Positions 36,630-48,989 of a stretch of 64,000 bases of DNA are shown one piece after another (the stretch's first letter is position 1; the number at the start of each line of letters is the position of its first letter). Source of the DNA: Cucumis sativus. Lineage: Eukaryota > Streptophyta > Magnoliopsida > Cucurbitales > Cucurbitaceae. Made by a program: the position numbers and the translations under genes. The DNA lies in contig NC_026657.2 in the NCBI RefSeq assembly GCF_000004075.3, forward strand, positions 39,790,732 to 39,854,731, read 5' to 3'. The notes beneath the pieces are model-generated. The model did not search any database. It saw only the letters and a program-made list of their open reading frames with translations, and was not told where the DNA came from.

Positions 36630-36805
36630 TTCAACCCTTCTTCTTCTCTTGTCTTCTCTCTCTCTCATTAACAACATAATTTAAGCATTTAATTTCAATC
36701 CTCTCCTTTCCATCTTCCTCTAATTCTTCTCAAGATTTTGTATATATAGATATATATATACAGAATCAGAGACGAAATATATATATACACGAATATTATA
36801 CGAAT
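36630..36805 (+). promoter_or_regulatory. Probable leader/promoter of the XTH gene
   Basis: A CT-rich stretch (36639-36668) is followed by TATA-rich strings (tatatatagatatatatata at 36740-36760; atatatatacac at 36778-36790). The CT-rich tract resembles a plant leader, in which case the TATA strings lie in the 5' UTR. Alternatively they are the core promoter with a short leader. The sequence does not settle it. Confidence 0.35.
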
Positions 36806-39800
36806 ATGGATGTTTGGCTCTGTAGCAATGGAGGAAGTTTTTCGAATCTGTTTCTTCTTCTGACGTTGATGATCTTCTGTTTTTGTAATATTGTTGCAAA
36901 TGCTTCTTTCAATGTCTCTACAATCCGTTTCGATGAAGGATATTCCCCTCTGTTTGGCGACGGTAACCTTGTTCGTTCTCCCGATGGAAAATCCGTTCGT
37001 CTTCTTCTTGATCGCTTCACCGGTATTTCTTTTCGAAATCGCTCTGTTTATGAGAGAATACGTTTTTTAATCTCCGTCGTTTTAATTTTCATTTGAATGA
37101 TTTGTTTAGGCTCTGGATTCATTTCCTCGAAGATGTATAATCATGGATTCTTCAGCGCTAGAATCAAATTGCCGTCCGATTACACCGCCGGCATCGTTGT
37201 TGCTTTCTATGTAAGTATTGGAAACGATTAGTTGAATCTTTTTTTCCGCCCTAAATTTTTTGGTTAAGCGCCGTAAAATGTTGAAAATCAAATTTCAATA
37301 GGAAAATTATCAGTCAAACAGGAGTCGTCGTAACTCGTAACTGTTGAATTAATTAATTAATTTATTTATTTATCTTATCAAACAGAGAAAAATGAAACTG
37401 TGTTATTGATTCAATTTCAGATTCAAAAGAAACGAAACAATAACACTGTTAAAGAAGTTGAATGAGTATATATATGCATATATCTATAACTCTTTCTAGC
37501 AAATTTCATCCTAATTCGTCATCCTCCATGATTGCGGTGGTTGAATTTTGGTTTCATGTTCCGCCATAACAGACTTCAAACGGTGACGTATTTGAGAAGA
37601 GTCACGACGAATTGGACTTTGAGTTTTTAGGGAACATTGAAGGGAAGCCATGGAGGTTTCAGACCAATCTCTACGGGAATGGAAGCACGAACCGAGGGCG
37701 GGAGGAGCGATACCGACTTTGGTTCGACCCAACCAAGGAGTTCCACCGATACAGCATTCTTTGGACCGCCAATATTATTATGTAAGTATTCTCTTCCAAG
37801 ACTTTCTGAATACTTAATTACCTTTTTTTTTTCTCTCTCTTTCTTCTTAGTATTTATAATTAGTACTTCTAAAATTAGGTTACTAGACTTAGGTGATATC
37901 ATTCTATGACATTGTATCAAGTAAATAGACATAGAAGTGGTAGATGACATATAAAATTTGATTATGCAAATTGTTTTAGCAGTATGTTTAATGTTGAGGA
38001 AGAAAAATTAGTTGCGTAAATTATTTTAGTTCGGTAAAAAGATCACAATTTTTATGATTATTTTAATAGAGAAGATTTTTTTCTAAAACCATTTCTAAAG
38101 TCAAACTTGACATAAAAACCAGTTTTGGACTATTAAGGGAATTTTGGTACATCCATTTTATCTAGAAGCAACTTGTAAGTTAAACAAATCTCATAATTGA
38201 TGGTGGATTGAAATTAAGGTTGGAGTGGCACGGGGGTATTTCTCATCCCCATCCCTATGTCATTTCCCATTTGGGAGTTGGGGTGAAAGAATCCTCGTTT
38301 GGGGATTGGGTTCGGGAGGAATAAAATAAGATTCTTAATTATTTTTTTTATTTGAAATAATTTTAATTTTAAATTAGTAATAACAAATATTTTAACAATT
38401 TTTGTCATCCCTAATTAAAATTCTTTACAAATTATATGTTTTTCTTTTTAATATTCATAATTGGTTTTTATATTTTTATGAGTTGGACCCTTGATTTCTT
38501 GGGAAATAATTTGTTTGAAACTTAAATTTGATTCTATAATTTTAAAAACTGAAGTTTTGTAGTTTGATTGTATGTAAAGTTGGTATAGTTTGACTAATAA
38601 TATTATGAAGTAATGGGAGAGAAAATGGGAATTGGAAAAGTTGGATTACGTGTGGGATTTGATGGAAGGCGATGGATGGGTTGGTTTGGTGTGGTTCCAC
38701 CATGGATTGAGTGGCCATTAATGAGTATAGATACGACTCTATATATATTTTTTCTTGTCATTTCTAATTTTTCCTTTTGTTTAGGAATTTCATTTTTCCG
38801 TTTTCCTCTTAGGAATTGATTATAGGAATGGCAAATAACTGACTCTAATGATTTGTTTTGTTTGGTTCTATACATTTTCCTTTTTCTTTTTTCTTTTGGT
38901 GAAATCTTGCCTAAATTGTAAATAAAAATCCTAAAATTAAGCTGACTTTCTATTATTTTTTTTTTAAAAAAAAAAGATTAATTGTTAAATTGTAAATTTG
39001 TCTTCTTATGGTATAAGATTATTTTAATAGATTAAATTCTAACTTGTTCCTAATTATAAAAACCAATTTTCTAAAGCATAGAGTAAAAGTTCAGCAAAAG
39101 ACATTTTAGGTAACTATTTAATGAAGTCCATTTAACTAATTGTTTCTTAAATAACTAAAATATGTATATTATTCTTATGCTTTTTGTGCCCTACTGTCCT
39201 TTTTCTTTTTATATAGGCGAAGGAATAGTCTTCAAGAATAAAAAATAGTCAAATTTTCTTTTAGAATCAGGTGTATTCTAAGTGTCCAATTGTAAACTAC
39301 TCGTGGTAAAAAAAAAAAATTAATAATTTAAAATGATGCACAAAGATGATTCTATTTTAAACAAACTGTTTTGTTTTAGAAGAAAATTAATGTGCTTTCT
39401 ATTCCAAATGATTGAAATGAAAAGGAAAAAGGGAAAAATAAACACAAAGTCAGAGTTAGGCTTTTTTCCGAACTTCCAAAAACTACTTTTTGTTGTTTTT
39501 AGTGAAAGGGCCTAAAGAAAACTTGTGAACAAAGCTACGATCTTGGATCACATGGCAAAGTAAACACTAACCCCATTCACAAATCACATACACATAACAT
39601 CCATGTGATTCCATTGGCTTTGCTTTCTCTTCAAGACTTGGATAAGAATTTTTGTTTAGGCTCCACCTTTCTTTTATTTGATATTTTAATTGACTCTTAA
39701 TTTCTATCACATTAATTATCATCCTTAATATTCTCCCTTCTTCTTTCCCTTTCTTGAAGCATGGGTCCTTTCCTTTCATTGGATATTTTGAATTAATTCT

Positions 39801-40534
39801 CCCCATCCATTTCACAACTAATAATTTATTGTTTCTCTAAAATTCGATTGAAATTTCAAAAATATTTGTATGTCTTGCTTTTGCCAACGAAATACTAGTA
39901 GTTCTTATTTCGAAAGGAATAAACTTTTCTAACTTAAAAACTTAATCTATCAGGTTTTTTCTCACATTTAAATATTCTAAAAATTAAAACTATCCGATTT
40001 TTGTGATTTTGTAGATTTTACATAGATGAAGTTCCCATTAGAGAAGTGGTGAGAAATGAAGCAATGGGTGGAGATTTCCCTTCAAAGCCAATGTCTTTAT
40101 ATGCCACAATTTGGGACGCTAGCAATTGGGCAACTTCCGGTGGCAAATACAAAGTCAACTACAAATATGCACCTTTTGTTTCTGAATTCAAGGACCTTGT
40201 TTTGGAAGGCTGCCCTTCCGATCCCATCCAGGAGGTTCTTGAACCCTTCGACTGCTCCGCCACCATCACCCGCCTCAATGCCCAAGACTTTACCACCATA
40301 ACCCCCGAGCGTCGTGCTGCCATGCGCAACTTTCGCCAACATTATATGTACTATTCATACTGTTACGATACACTTCGATACTCTGTCCCACCTCCAGAAT
40401 GTGTCATTATTCCATCCGAGAAACAGCGTTTCAAGGACTCTGGACGGTTGAAGTTCGGTGGCAGCCACCGCCGTCGCTCGAGGCGGCGCAACAGAAACCC
40501 TAGTGTTTCATTGAGTAACCAATCTAGTATGTAA
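36806..40534 (+). CDS. XTH30: Xyloglucan endotransglucosylase/hydrolase, XTH30-type (group III)
   Basis: This is a secreted GH16 enzyme that cuts and rejoins, or hydrolyses, xyloglucan in the cell wall. Four exons (36806-37022, 37110-37210, 37573-37781, 40015-40534) give 348 residues with GT-AG introns in phases 1, 0 and 2. A hydrophobic signal peptide covers about 1-33 (LFLLLTLMIFCFCNIVANA). The catalytic motif HDELDFEFLG is at 117-126, with both glutamates and the central aspartate. An N-glycosylation sequon NGST follows at 142-145. SLYATIWDASNWATSGGKYK and the XET C-terminal domain (FRQHYMYYSYCYDTLRY, about 276-300) come after, then a basic tail with SHRRRSRRRNRN. The tail and the C-terminal extension fit XTH27-30. 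The large intron 3 (2.2 kb) carries a G-rich repeat. Wall transferase versus hydrolase preference cannot be read here. Confidence 0.95.
38210..38420 (-). mobile_element. Second copy of the G-rich 'GGGGAT' element (XTH intron 3)
   Basis: The text 'gcacgggggtatttctcatccccatccct', 'gggagttggggtgaaagaatcctcg' and 'ggggattgggttcggg' (38228-38322) shares word use with the element at 19305-19680, though no long exact match is visible. An AT-rich tail follows. The boundaries are approximate. Confidence 0.5.
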
Positions 40535-43453
40535 TAAATGTGTGTGTTTTCACAGATTATAGAGATCAAGGAAAAAGGTATTCTTTATTTTGTTTGTTTG
40601 TGAACTTTGTGAAATTTATGTTGTGTTCAATAATGCAATAATATATAAATCTATTCGTTTAAGTATTTTAATAATATTTTCCGCTTTTTATTGGTTTTAA
40701 CCTTAAAAGTATTTGTTTTAAGCATATTCATTTATATGCATCCCACTCTCGTTACACGTTACAGAAAGAGCTTTCCATGTAAAAAAATTATTATTAGAAC
40801 TCTTCCATTGGTTGCATAAACATCGTACTACTTAACATTTTACTTTTATTTAGAACAATCATGGTTATGCATTTTACTCTCATACATGCAAATAAAAATC
40901 GTTAGATAAAGAAATAAGAAGAATTTGTCACGTGGTAAATTATGACCGGACACTCTCGTTTGATCTATAATTAGAATATTTTTCTTTTATTTAAACATCA
41001 AAATATAGCTTGTTTCAACTTCAACCAGCCAGTTTCTATTTGATTAGGTCAATAATTGTATACTTAAAGATAGATTTTATAGTAAGTATTCAAAAGAGAA
41101 AGTCATATATGTTTGTTTGCTTGTGCTATCAACAAAGCCATATGGACCTATTGGATAAGGGGATGTAAAATGATTAGGACAGTTGTACCATTTGTTCCTA
41201 TGAATATTGATGACCCAAGCCACGTGGACAAGTTTGCTTTTGACATTTCCTTCATAAGTTCAACTATTTTTTGGTATGTTTGACTTCAATTCTGATAAAT
41301 GTTTATTATTCTTTTTAAACAAAATTATTAATAGAATGTTTGGTATTAGTATTGTTTTAATTTGAGTGTTATTTTGGTTTTGTTCATCCCATCTAATAAA
41401 TAGGGTATTATGTATGTTTATCATCCACTCACTTTTAACAATCTTATTGTTGGAGTTTTACTAGTTAAAGTGTTGAGTCGAAGTTTTTAAACCTTTAAAT
41501 GCTCTAGACTTTTTATGGAACGACAAAAATCATTTGATTATTGTACAATTCAATTAATTTGCTATTATACTTTTATACTTTTTTAGGATGCTCTTCTCAT
41601 CTATGGGAATGTTTTGAAAAGTTTCACCAGACCAGAGATGAGCAAAAGTTGTCCATTATTTAGTTATCATAGCTTAATAATCATCTTCCTTGAAAAAATC
41701 TTTGGTTTGGAAAAATTCTTATTATAATATCTATTTGAGAGGGTCTTAGTTTTCTATTTTGTTTAAAATATTTTTTTAGAAAAAACACCCAAGCATTTGA
41801 TTAACAAATTAGCTTAAATAAAGATATGGCCCATCAAGTAGTATGTGATTGTGGTTCAAATAAATTGTTTTCTCTTTTTCTTAATCTCAATAACTTTTGT
41901 GATTTGACTTTGTGTTTGTGATATTTATAATTCAATGAGTTGGTTAGAATAGTATTTTGAAAATGAGTATTAAAAATGAATTTGATTACATATTATATAC
42001 TTTCATGTTCAAGGAGACGGCTTGAACAATCTATTGCTTATTAATTTAATTAGCAAACAATGAATATGTGTCTTATTGATAAATATATTTATGGTTTTTT
42101 TTTTCAGTTTATTTGTCAATCAAAATGAAAATTTTAGTCGATGAATATATCATGATTTGATCACCTAAAATTAGTATTCATTTCTCTTATTCATTATTAG
42201 ACCTGTGGGTTATTAAATTAATATTTATTCAACGATGAGAAATGAATGTTAAATTTTTCTTCTTATAATTAACAAAGCTTCATTGTTATTATTGTGCGTG
42301 CAAAATCACTCCATTGTGTTTGTTCTCCTTTGAACTGAGTTTAAGTGCTGCATGAAGATGAATCAAATAGTGTTCACTAATTTTTTTTCAATTCTTAGTT
42401 AGATATAAGTGAGGTTCGTTAACTGAAATCTTCAACACCTACATAACTTTGACACAAGGGTTCAAATTGCTCCAAAAAATTGCTCCACCATCAACCTTAC
42501 TATGTTAGAAAATGCATACTTCCATGCCCTAATCATCAAATATTACATAAAGAATAAGTGTTAGTTTCCAACTAACTCCCTAGTTGAAATTTAACAGAAA
42601 TTAATAGTAGAAAATGAAAAAATTCTCATAAATTTTGATAATGTCATGTCATAGTTTAGATTCTAACCTGAAAAGGAACAAAAGGAACAATTTTCTACCA
42701 CACAATCCAGGAATGAGAATTTGAGTAAGATTATTGTTCTATATCAGAAGGTATCAAGTGAAAGAGAAGACTTGGTACAAATTAAGCGAAGTATATAAAC
42801 ACGAAAATGGTAAGGAAACATATACACTTTAGAAATAGTGCGAATAATCACTGTGAATGTTCTTTTTCTAAAAGATATGAAAAATCTGTACATTACGAAG
42901 AGAGGTCAAGTATTTGAGGCAGTTTCGATGTCTATTGAAATGCACATGCTTGGGGTAGGAGATAGGCCTGTAAATTGGAAAAAATCCTTTGAGATGTCAA
43001 TGAGTGAAAGAATCGGTTTCCTTTTACAGTTCATGCACGAATTGAATGATCAATGGCGTCCTGTGAGTTGCGAAACTGTCAAATTATGTCCTGACCTGCA
43101 TTTGGTAAAAGATGGATTGACATATTGTACAAAAATCCATATAGAGGTTAGTCCCTCTAAATTCTCAACATGCTTCAGGAGATTTCTCACCGCCAACCTT
43201 TACGATAGTAACCGGTGGCTACTCTAGTGAGCTAGACACAAACTGGCTTTCAAATGATAGTTTTCATAGTTACATATATAGTATTAGTTTCCACATGGAC
43301 ATCATCATACCATAAACATTGATGATGTTGACGATTTTTCTATTGGTTTCCAGGATTTCCAGCAAATAATAGTACATTCAATTGTTTTTTTGAGATAAGA
43401 ATTTGAGGTACCTGATAATGAAATGAATTGAACGTGAAAATGATTCCAAATGA
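40535..43453. other. Spacer between the convergent XTH and ATS1 genes
   Basis: The two genes face each other, so both 3' UTRs fall here. 40535 to about 40680 is probably the XTH 3' UTR. The rest is AT-rich apart from an unassigned open frame at 42814-43227. Confidence 0.6.
42814..43227 (+). pseudogene. Unrecognised protein-like open frame, probably a gene fragment
   Basis: An open frame of about 137 codons runs from just after a stop at 42811 to a stop at 43225-43227. Its composition is protein-like and unlike the AT-rich surroundings: ITVNVLFLKDMKNLYITKRG, EAVSMSIEMHMLGVGDRPVN, MSERIGFLLQFMHELNDQWR, LHLVKDGLTYCTKIHIEV. No ATG lies near its beginning: the first in-frame Met codon is at LKDM. 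It may be an exon piece, a retrocopy fragment or a remnant. I do not recognise the family and assign no function. The balanced amino-acid use argues that it once coded for protein. Confidence 0.4.
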
Positions 43454-44100
43454 CTAGATCCAAGGTTGTGATAACGAGACATCCGCAACTGATGCTTCTA
43501 GTTCTTGTTTGCCGTCAATAGCAGCTTTGAGAACATTGTATTGCTTGGCCACAGAATCATACAGTGCCTTCGAGTATGCCTCCCTAACCTGCCAAAGAAA
43601 GCAGCCTGTTTGGTGAGAAACAAACCAGATATAACCTTAATATCGTTCTTTCGACCTCTTAAAAAAACACAATAAACGGAACTTGAAAACATTTCTTTAT
43701 AGCTCATCATATTCTCGATCGGCAGACATTTGTACAACGTATTATTTGATATAAACTTGCGGACAAATTATTTATAGTCCAATTGAAAGTAGTTAGTATT
43801 AACCTAAGGTATAAACAATAATTTGAATCCTTGCAGCAACGAGTATAGTATTTACTAACTTGACAATCAGATTTAAGCATGGTTCACTCTTAAAAAGTTG
43901 TCGTACTTCCCTTTCGAATTTTGAACAATGGGGCTAGTTTCTTGTGATCATAACCTTTCTTAAATATTTGGAGTCAAAATCACTTAGAACCTCAAATAGT
44001 GTGACGACCCATGTTAAGCCACCCCCAATTTTCATCCAACACTAAAGAATTTTAACTCTAGAGAATAACGCTCATTAAATGTAATATTGCAACTTCAAAT

Positions 44101-44132
<32 letters not shown>

Positions 44133-47100
44133 TGCAACTTTTTAAAGAATAATGGTATTTCTTAAACAAAATGAAAAACCCAGACGTATCTTTTATAATT
44201 CGCTGAAAACAGTTAACACCTCGATGCAAGCTTGAAGCTTGGAAATAAAATTATTAGTTTCCAATCTCTTGTTTAGATTTAAGAGTATTAGTCACTTTGT
44301 AGGGATCGTAATAGTATATCTAGCACAATTTTACTACCTCACACTCTTCAAAATTTTAATGATCAGACAGACCTCATCAGGATTGTCACGGGAAGCAGCA
44401 ATTTCATCGAAGCTGATTTCAGGGCCCACCGACAAACCCGTCCCATTAAAGGAAATGACTCTTTTTTCTCCAATTTCGATTTCTACCTGAAAGAGGGCAA
44501 AAGGGTTTATATATGAAAAAATAACCATATTAAAAAATAATAAAAGGGATAAATATACCTGTGAAGGAGGCGGCATGATGTCATAACATAATAAAGCAAG
44601 GGGATACAAATGACCAGGAGCACCGGAGTGTTGAAGGAGCCTTCTCATGTTGTCCACTGAAGAAGCATCAAAGGGTGCCTGATCCTCTCATATCAGTACG
44701 AACTACTTTGATCGTATAAAAATTTGAATGTAACAATTTCAAAGACATAAAACGAACTAAAAGAGATTTGAACATAAAAGTAAGAAATGATGACTTAAGT
44801 GTTAAAAATGGAGTAGAGAAAAGGCTTTTGTTGATTCTTTTCAGTTTTTAAGAAAATCTGTTTTAAAGAAGTAGATGTCAGGGCATACAAAAGATTTCTC
44901 TAATTTGCAACAAAGAAATTTAAACAGTGAACTCGTATGGGCATTCAATTAATCGAATTTTCAGGCCTGATGTACTTCGGTTCCAATTTTATAAGTTGTT
45001 TAGAACTTTTATTGGTGAAATATTTCTTTTGTACCAAATCATCATAATCAATCATTACAAACTGTACAGTTCACCAGAGCAGCTTCAGCCATGGGCACGC
45101 CCACACCCGATTCAGCTACTGTTCAGTATTCCCCTTCCTATTTTTATTTTTAGGGTATATGCATGAAACTAGAAAACCACTACATTAGACTAATCACTGA
45201 CATAAAAATCAAAACTCTAGAATGAAAATGTCAAAGTCCTCTACTCAGCGAGAAACCAGATATGCATACACCTGCATATTTGTCTTCATTCAAGGTAAGG
45301 AAAACTTACTGGGTACCATTCTCCAGTGGATGGATCCGGTCGATCCCTGCCACCGCTGGGTGCAATCCATATTAGTTGTGACCCACCCCTGCATAAAATT
45401 TATCGCTGATGAAAACATAAAAATGGACAATAGGAGAGACCATTTTGAGGCTTAGAAGAAATTTAAGATATTTGGAATCCACAACTGTGTGACAGGTAAA
45501 ACACAGCATAGAAAACCAGCATTTTTTCCCATCAGCTGCTACCAATGGTATAGGTACCTTAAAAGTAAAGCCATCTCTTTTAGACTACGTGTGTTTGCTT
45601 TCCTTTTCGTTTCTGCAAGTTCAGGAATATCGAGCATGTGCTTTTTTGAATAAACACAAATTAGATTCCTGCATAATCATTTGTACATTGAGTCAGTTTT
45701 GTTAATTAAGTAGAAATAAAATCCAATAAATTGTAAGGAAAATTATAATGGAACCTTCCAATGCTGAAGGGCTTGCAAAGAGGGTCTGCAATAACTCTAT
45801 CCCCTGCCACATAGATCTGCAAGACAGAAAAAAACACTTGTTGGTGCTAGCACTTACAAATTCCCTCAAAATTTTAGCTGAACACTACAACGTATACTGA
45901 AAAGAAATAGGCCTACCATGTTTTCGGCAATATATGGATTTGTCTTTTCAAGCAACAATGAAATAATAGCTGGATCTGCTTCAGTTTGATGATTTGATAT
46001 CAAGACAACATTGTGACCCTGAAATGAATGTCATGAACAATCAAAGCCCTACAATATAACAACAAAGTGGAAGAAATAAAGTTTTAAGAGTCACAAAAGA
46101 GAAACGAGAAAACAAGACAGACAAAATAACAGACAACAGATCTTAATGTAGTCCTTCCAAGTTCCTATTAAAATATTGAAAGACCAACCATGAGGAAGAA
46201 GTGCTTAGAAGGGTACTAAGAAAAAGCATGCCAACCTATTTTAAAGTGGTTAGAATTTTGTTATTCGGATATGGCAATGAAAGAATAAAAATTTGAACAT
46301 GTGAGTGAATCTACTGAGGGAGATTTATGAACATCATTAAACAAACTTAAGCAATGATCAGCAAAATTAACTCAAAATCATCACATAATAGAGAAATGCT
46401 GAAACTTGTAGATATCTACCTGATGGAGCTTCTCTTCAATATCCTTGAAAAGAGAAAGGTTACCAACGAATGAATTTCTGCAGAAATTTTCTATAAAACT
46501 TCAGGACTGAGTTAAACATATGAGAAAGAAGCTAGCACCGTTAAGTTAACAAGTAACATAAATTCATCATAGATTGATGAAAACTAGCACCTATGATGCC
46601 GTCTATAGAAAGTTTTCCCCCCTAAACAATGAACTTGAGAAATACAACAAAAATCATCTGCCATGCAAACTTCTTAATAGTCAATAGTAATTTAATCACA
46701 AGTTTATTTCATAAAGAACCATTTCCTAACGTAATGAAACCAAAAAAAAGGGCCGTGTGATTTCTTGTAAATACTGTAATTTGTAAGCAGGACCAGAAAA
46801 CCACAACAAACGTGACAGAGATTGTAAGACCAAATTTCCAACTTACTCAAAATCAATCAGTGGACGGACATAGTTCTGACCAAACGTGTAGTAATCAAAA
46901 GGCTCTCGAATTGCTTTGTGGTGTGGTGAGAACATAAAAGGATCCTGAAATATTACTGCTATGTCTCAGACAATAGGTCATTCAGTTGTCTTTCTTAAAA
47001 GTTTTCACACAATTGTAACTGAAATAAAATTATATACTACCTCCACATCCAGCAATATGCGATCTAATGCAACGGTCATGTTAGACAATACAATTTCATC

Positions 47101-48779
47101 TGCCTTTGGATTACCACTCTCAAAAACCTGAAACCAAGGGATAAGCATTTAAAACTGTTAGAAATAGTGGGGTTGGGCCTCGATGAAAGCCTATTAATAG
47201 TTAAGATTTACTTTTCCCTATTTTCTTTCTTTTAATTAGGTTCGTGCTGCCTATATATTTTCCCCTTTTTGTATCTTTATGATTATCAAAGAATAATAAG
47301 AAACATATATATCAAGGTTTTTCTCCCTGTACTAGGGTTTCCACATAGATCTTGTATTTTTTCTTCGTCTCTATTTTTCAATAAATTTTGATCAAAAGAT
47401 AGTAAACTTATAACTTAGAAGGGAAGACAATATTCTGTTAAAGAACTACTGTATTGGGATAGCTAAAGCCCTTGGTCAGTGAATCCAAGGACAGAGACAA
47501 GGTCGCTTGAGTATCTACATGATGACTCTATAAGTAAATAGTAATTATAGTTTTCCAATTAAGGTGCATGATGTTGGCATAAGTTGAGAACGTAGGCAGA
47601 ACAGGGTCATCCCTTCACTTTATGATCCGACATCTAAATTTCATTTTCTAAGCTACTGTCACTGCATAAAACAATTACAGAACAATTCTACAGATTGTAG
47701 ACCAAGAAAAATTGTCTTACAGCATTCCTATAATTCTGATACAATTCTTCCATTCCTGCAGCAACATTTGAAGGCAGCTTTCCAGCTTCTGTTTCCCTCC
47801 TGATGCAGGAGAGTAACTCTGCAAATAAGATAAATCAACATTCTACATGTTGCGTTTACAGGATTGCTTTCTTCTTTAAAAAAAGTATTTCACTAAAAAA
47901 TACAGTAAGAAGCACAAGAAGTACTAAAAAGCAAAATCGATATCAGGTATAAACAACAACAAAGAATTCATTGCTGCTGCAGCAGCAGCAGCAGCAGCAA
48001 CAAAAAAAAATCAAATGAAAGGGTTGGGTTAAAAGCATCCTCATAAACTACACCGTTAAGGGCACTCTTCACATACATCCCCAAATTTAAAGCACTGCTC
48101 CCTTCTATCCAAAATCATCCCTGATCATGAAAAATTCATAATCCTCAAACAAAAAAAAATTTTAAAAAAATACTACTACTAAGTGGTTGTACTACACAAT
48201 GAATAGAACAAAACCCCTTTTCCTAATAGCCAGCTCAGAGTGCAGAAAATAATAAAATCCAGTGAATGGATCTAGTGGGAAGCTCAATCACAATCATAAA
48301 ACAGTAACACAGCAGCATTCAACAAGAAGTTTCTAATTACATGTCAATTCGAAAACCAATCATAAGGGCTACCAATAAAAAACAACAAATTACAAGAATA
48401 GAGAGAGAGTAATAGATTGAAAAGAAAAACCTTCTTCGGAGCGAAGATCAAGAAATGCGCGGGAGTGAGGTGGGTCATTCCTGGTTACGTCAGTAGTGGA
48501 GGGGGTGTGGGCGGACTCCTTGTCTTGAATAAGCTCCGCCATTGCTCTGGAAGCGGAGAAGCGAAGGGAGGAGTGAGGGGAAGAAAGCTTGGGAGGAGTG
48601 AAATGAAGAGAAAGGGGAAGAAAAAGCTTGAGAGAAGAGGAGGAGGAGGAGGATGAAGGAGGGAGAGAAACCCTAGAGAAGGAGAGAGAAATGGAAGGAG
48701 AGAGGGAAAATGGAGGAAGTGAAGAAGGAACAGAGGAAGAAGAGGAGGAAGAAGAAGAAACAGCAGAAAGGATAAACAT
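43454..48779 (-). CDS. ATS1: Plastid glycerol-3-phosphate acyltransferase (ATS1)
   Basis: This stromal enzyme acylates glycerol 3-phosphate at sn-1 with acyl-ACP, the first step of plastid glycerolipid synthesis; its acyl selectivity affects phosphatidylglycerol saturation and chilling tolerance. Twelve exons: 48779-48431, 47818-47721, 47127-47041, 46944-46847, 46477-46420, 46018-45917, 45816-45755, 45668-45558, 45388-45310, 44678-44559, 44486-44373 and 43588-43454. All introns are GT-AG; the product is 470 residues. The first ~85 residues are Ser/Pro-rich (a transit peptide with poly-Ser runs). The acyltransferase motif N239-H240-x4-D245 reads [28 protein letters not shown] and [16 protein letters not shown] form the later substrate-binding blocks. 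The C-terminus ends DVSLSQPWI. The sequence reads very close to the squash enzyme. Intron 2 holds a solo LTR. Confidence 0.97.
47157..47394 (+). mobile_element. Solo LTR of the copia family in ATS1 intron 2
   Basis: It begins TGTTAGAAATAGTGG and contains 'gtttttctccctgtactagggtttccac' near its end, matching start and end text of the LTR at 21738-21959. The middle is more diverged. No internal domain is nearby, so it is a solo LTR, inserted antisense to ATS1. The right boundary is approximate, and no clear target duplication could be fixed. Confidence 0.72.
47970..48000. repeat. (CAG)n microsatellite in ATS1 intron 1
   Basis: About eight consecutive gca/cag units (gctgctgcagcagcagcagcagcagcaac) lie within intron 1, between the transit-peptide exon and exon 2. 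Confidence 0.9.
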
Positions 48780-48934
48780 AGTAAGTAAGAAAAAGCGAAA
48801 CGAGAGATATTAAGTGGAGGAGAGGAAGTCGGAGCAATTGATCCACAGGCGTTTTAAAGAGGATTGGGTGGAAATTTAAATTAAATTTCTCTTTTTCCTT
48901 TTTTCTTTTTTCTTTTTCTTTTTTGTTCTTATTA

Positions 48935-48960
48935 TATGTATATAATATATATATATAGTC
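48935..48960 (-). promoter_or_regulatory. Candidate TATA region of ATS1
   Basis: On the minus strand 'ctatatatatatattatatac' lies about 165 nt upstream of the ATS1 start codon, at a plausible core-promoter distance, preceded downstream by a CT/T-rich leader. TA runs are common in this AT-rich DNA, so support is weak. Confidence 0.35.
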
Positions 48961-48989
48961 TTTTTTTATAATTTTATTTGTGTACTTCA

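Larger units (their letters stand above)
30462..36805. other. Long AT-rich spacer between DUF760 and XTH genes
   Basis: 6.3 kb without a supported gene. It contains copies of the AT-rich dispersed repeat (32030-32170 with 'gatagacattag...agaagtctatcag', 32885-32965, 35790-35880), a TTTTC run at 33210-33247, a short duplication (33370-33426), TA tracts at 31728-31755 and 34713-34728, and a 'caacccaactcaac' fold-back region at about 35885-36290. 36480-36805 is the XTH promoter and leader. Confidence 0.6.

Noticed and set aside
40056..40342. Alternative frames overlapping the last XTH exon on both strands
   Set aside because: The XTH frame is continuous and conserved there; the others are shadows.
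48417..48813. Plus-strand open frames rich in Glu/Arg/Gly
   Set aside because: These are the antisense shadow of the Ser-rich ATS1 transit-peptide exon.
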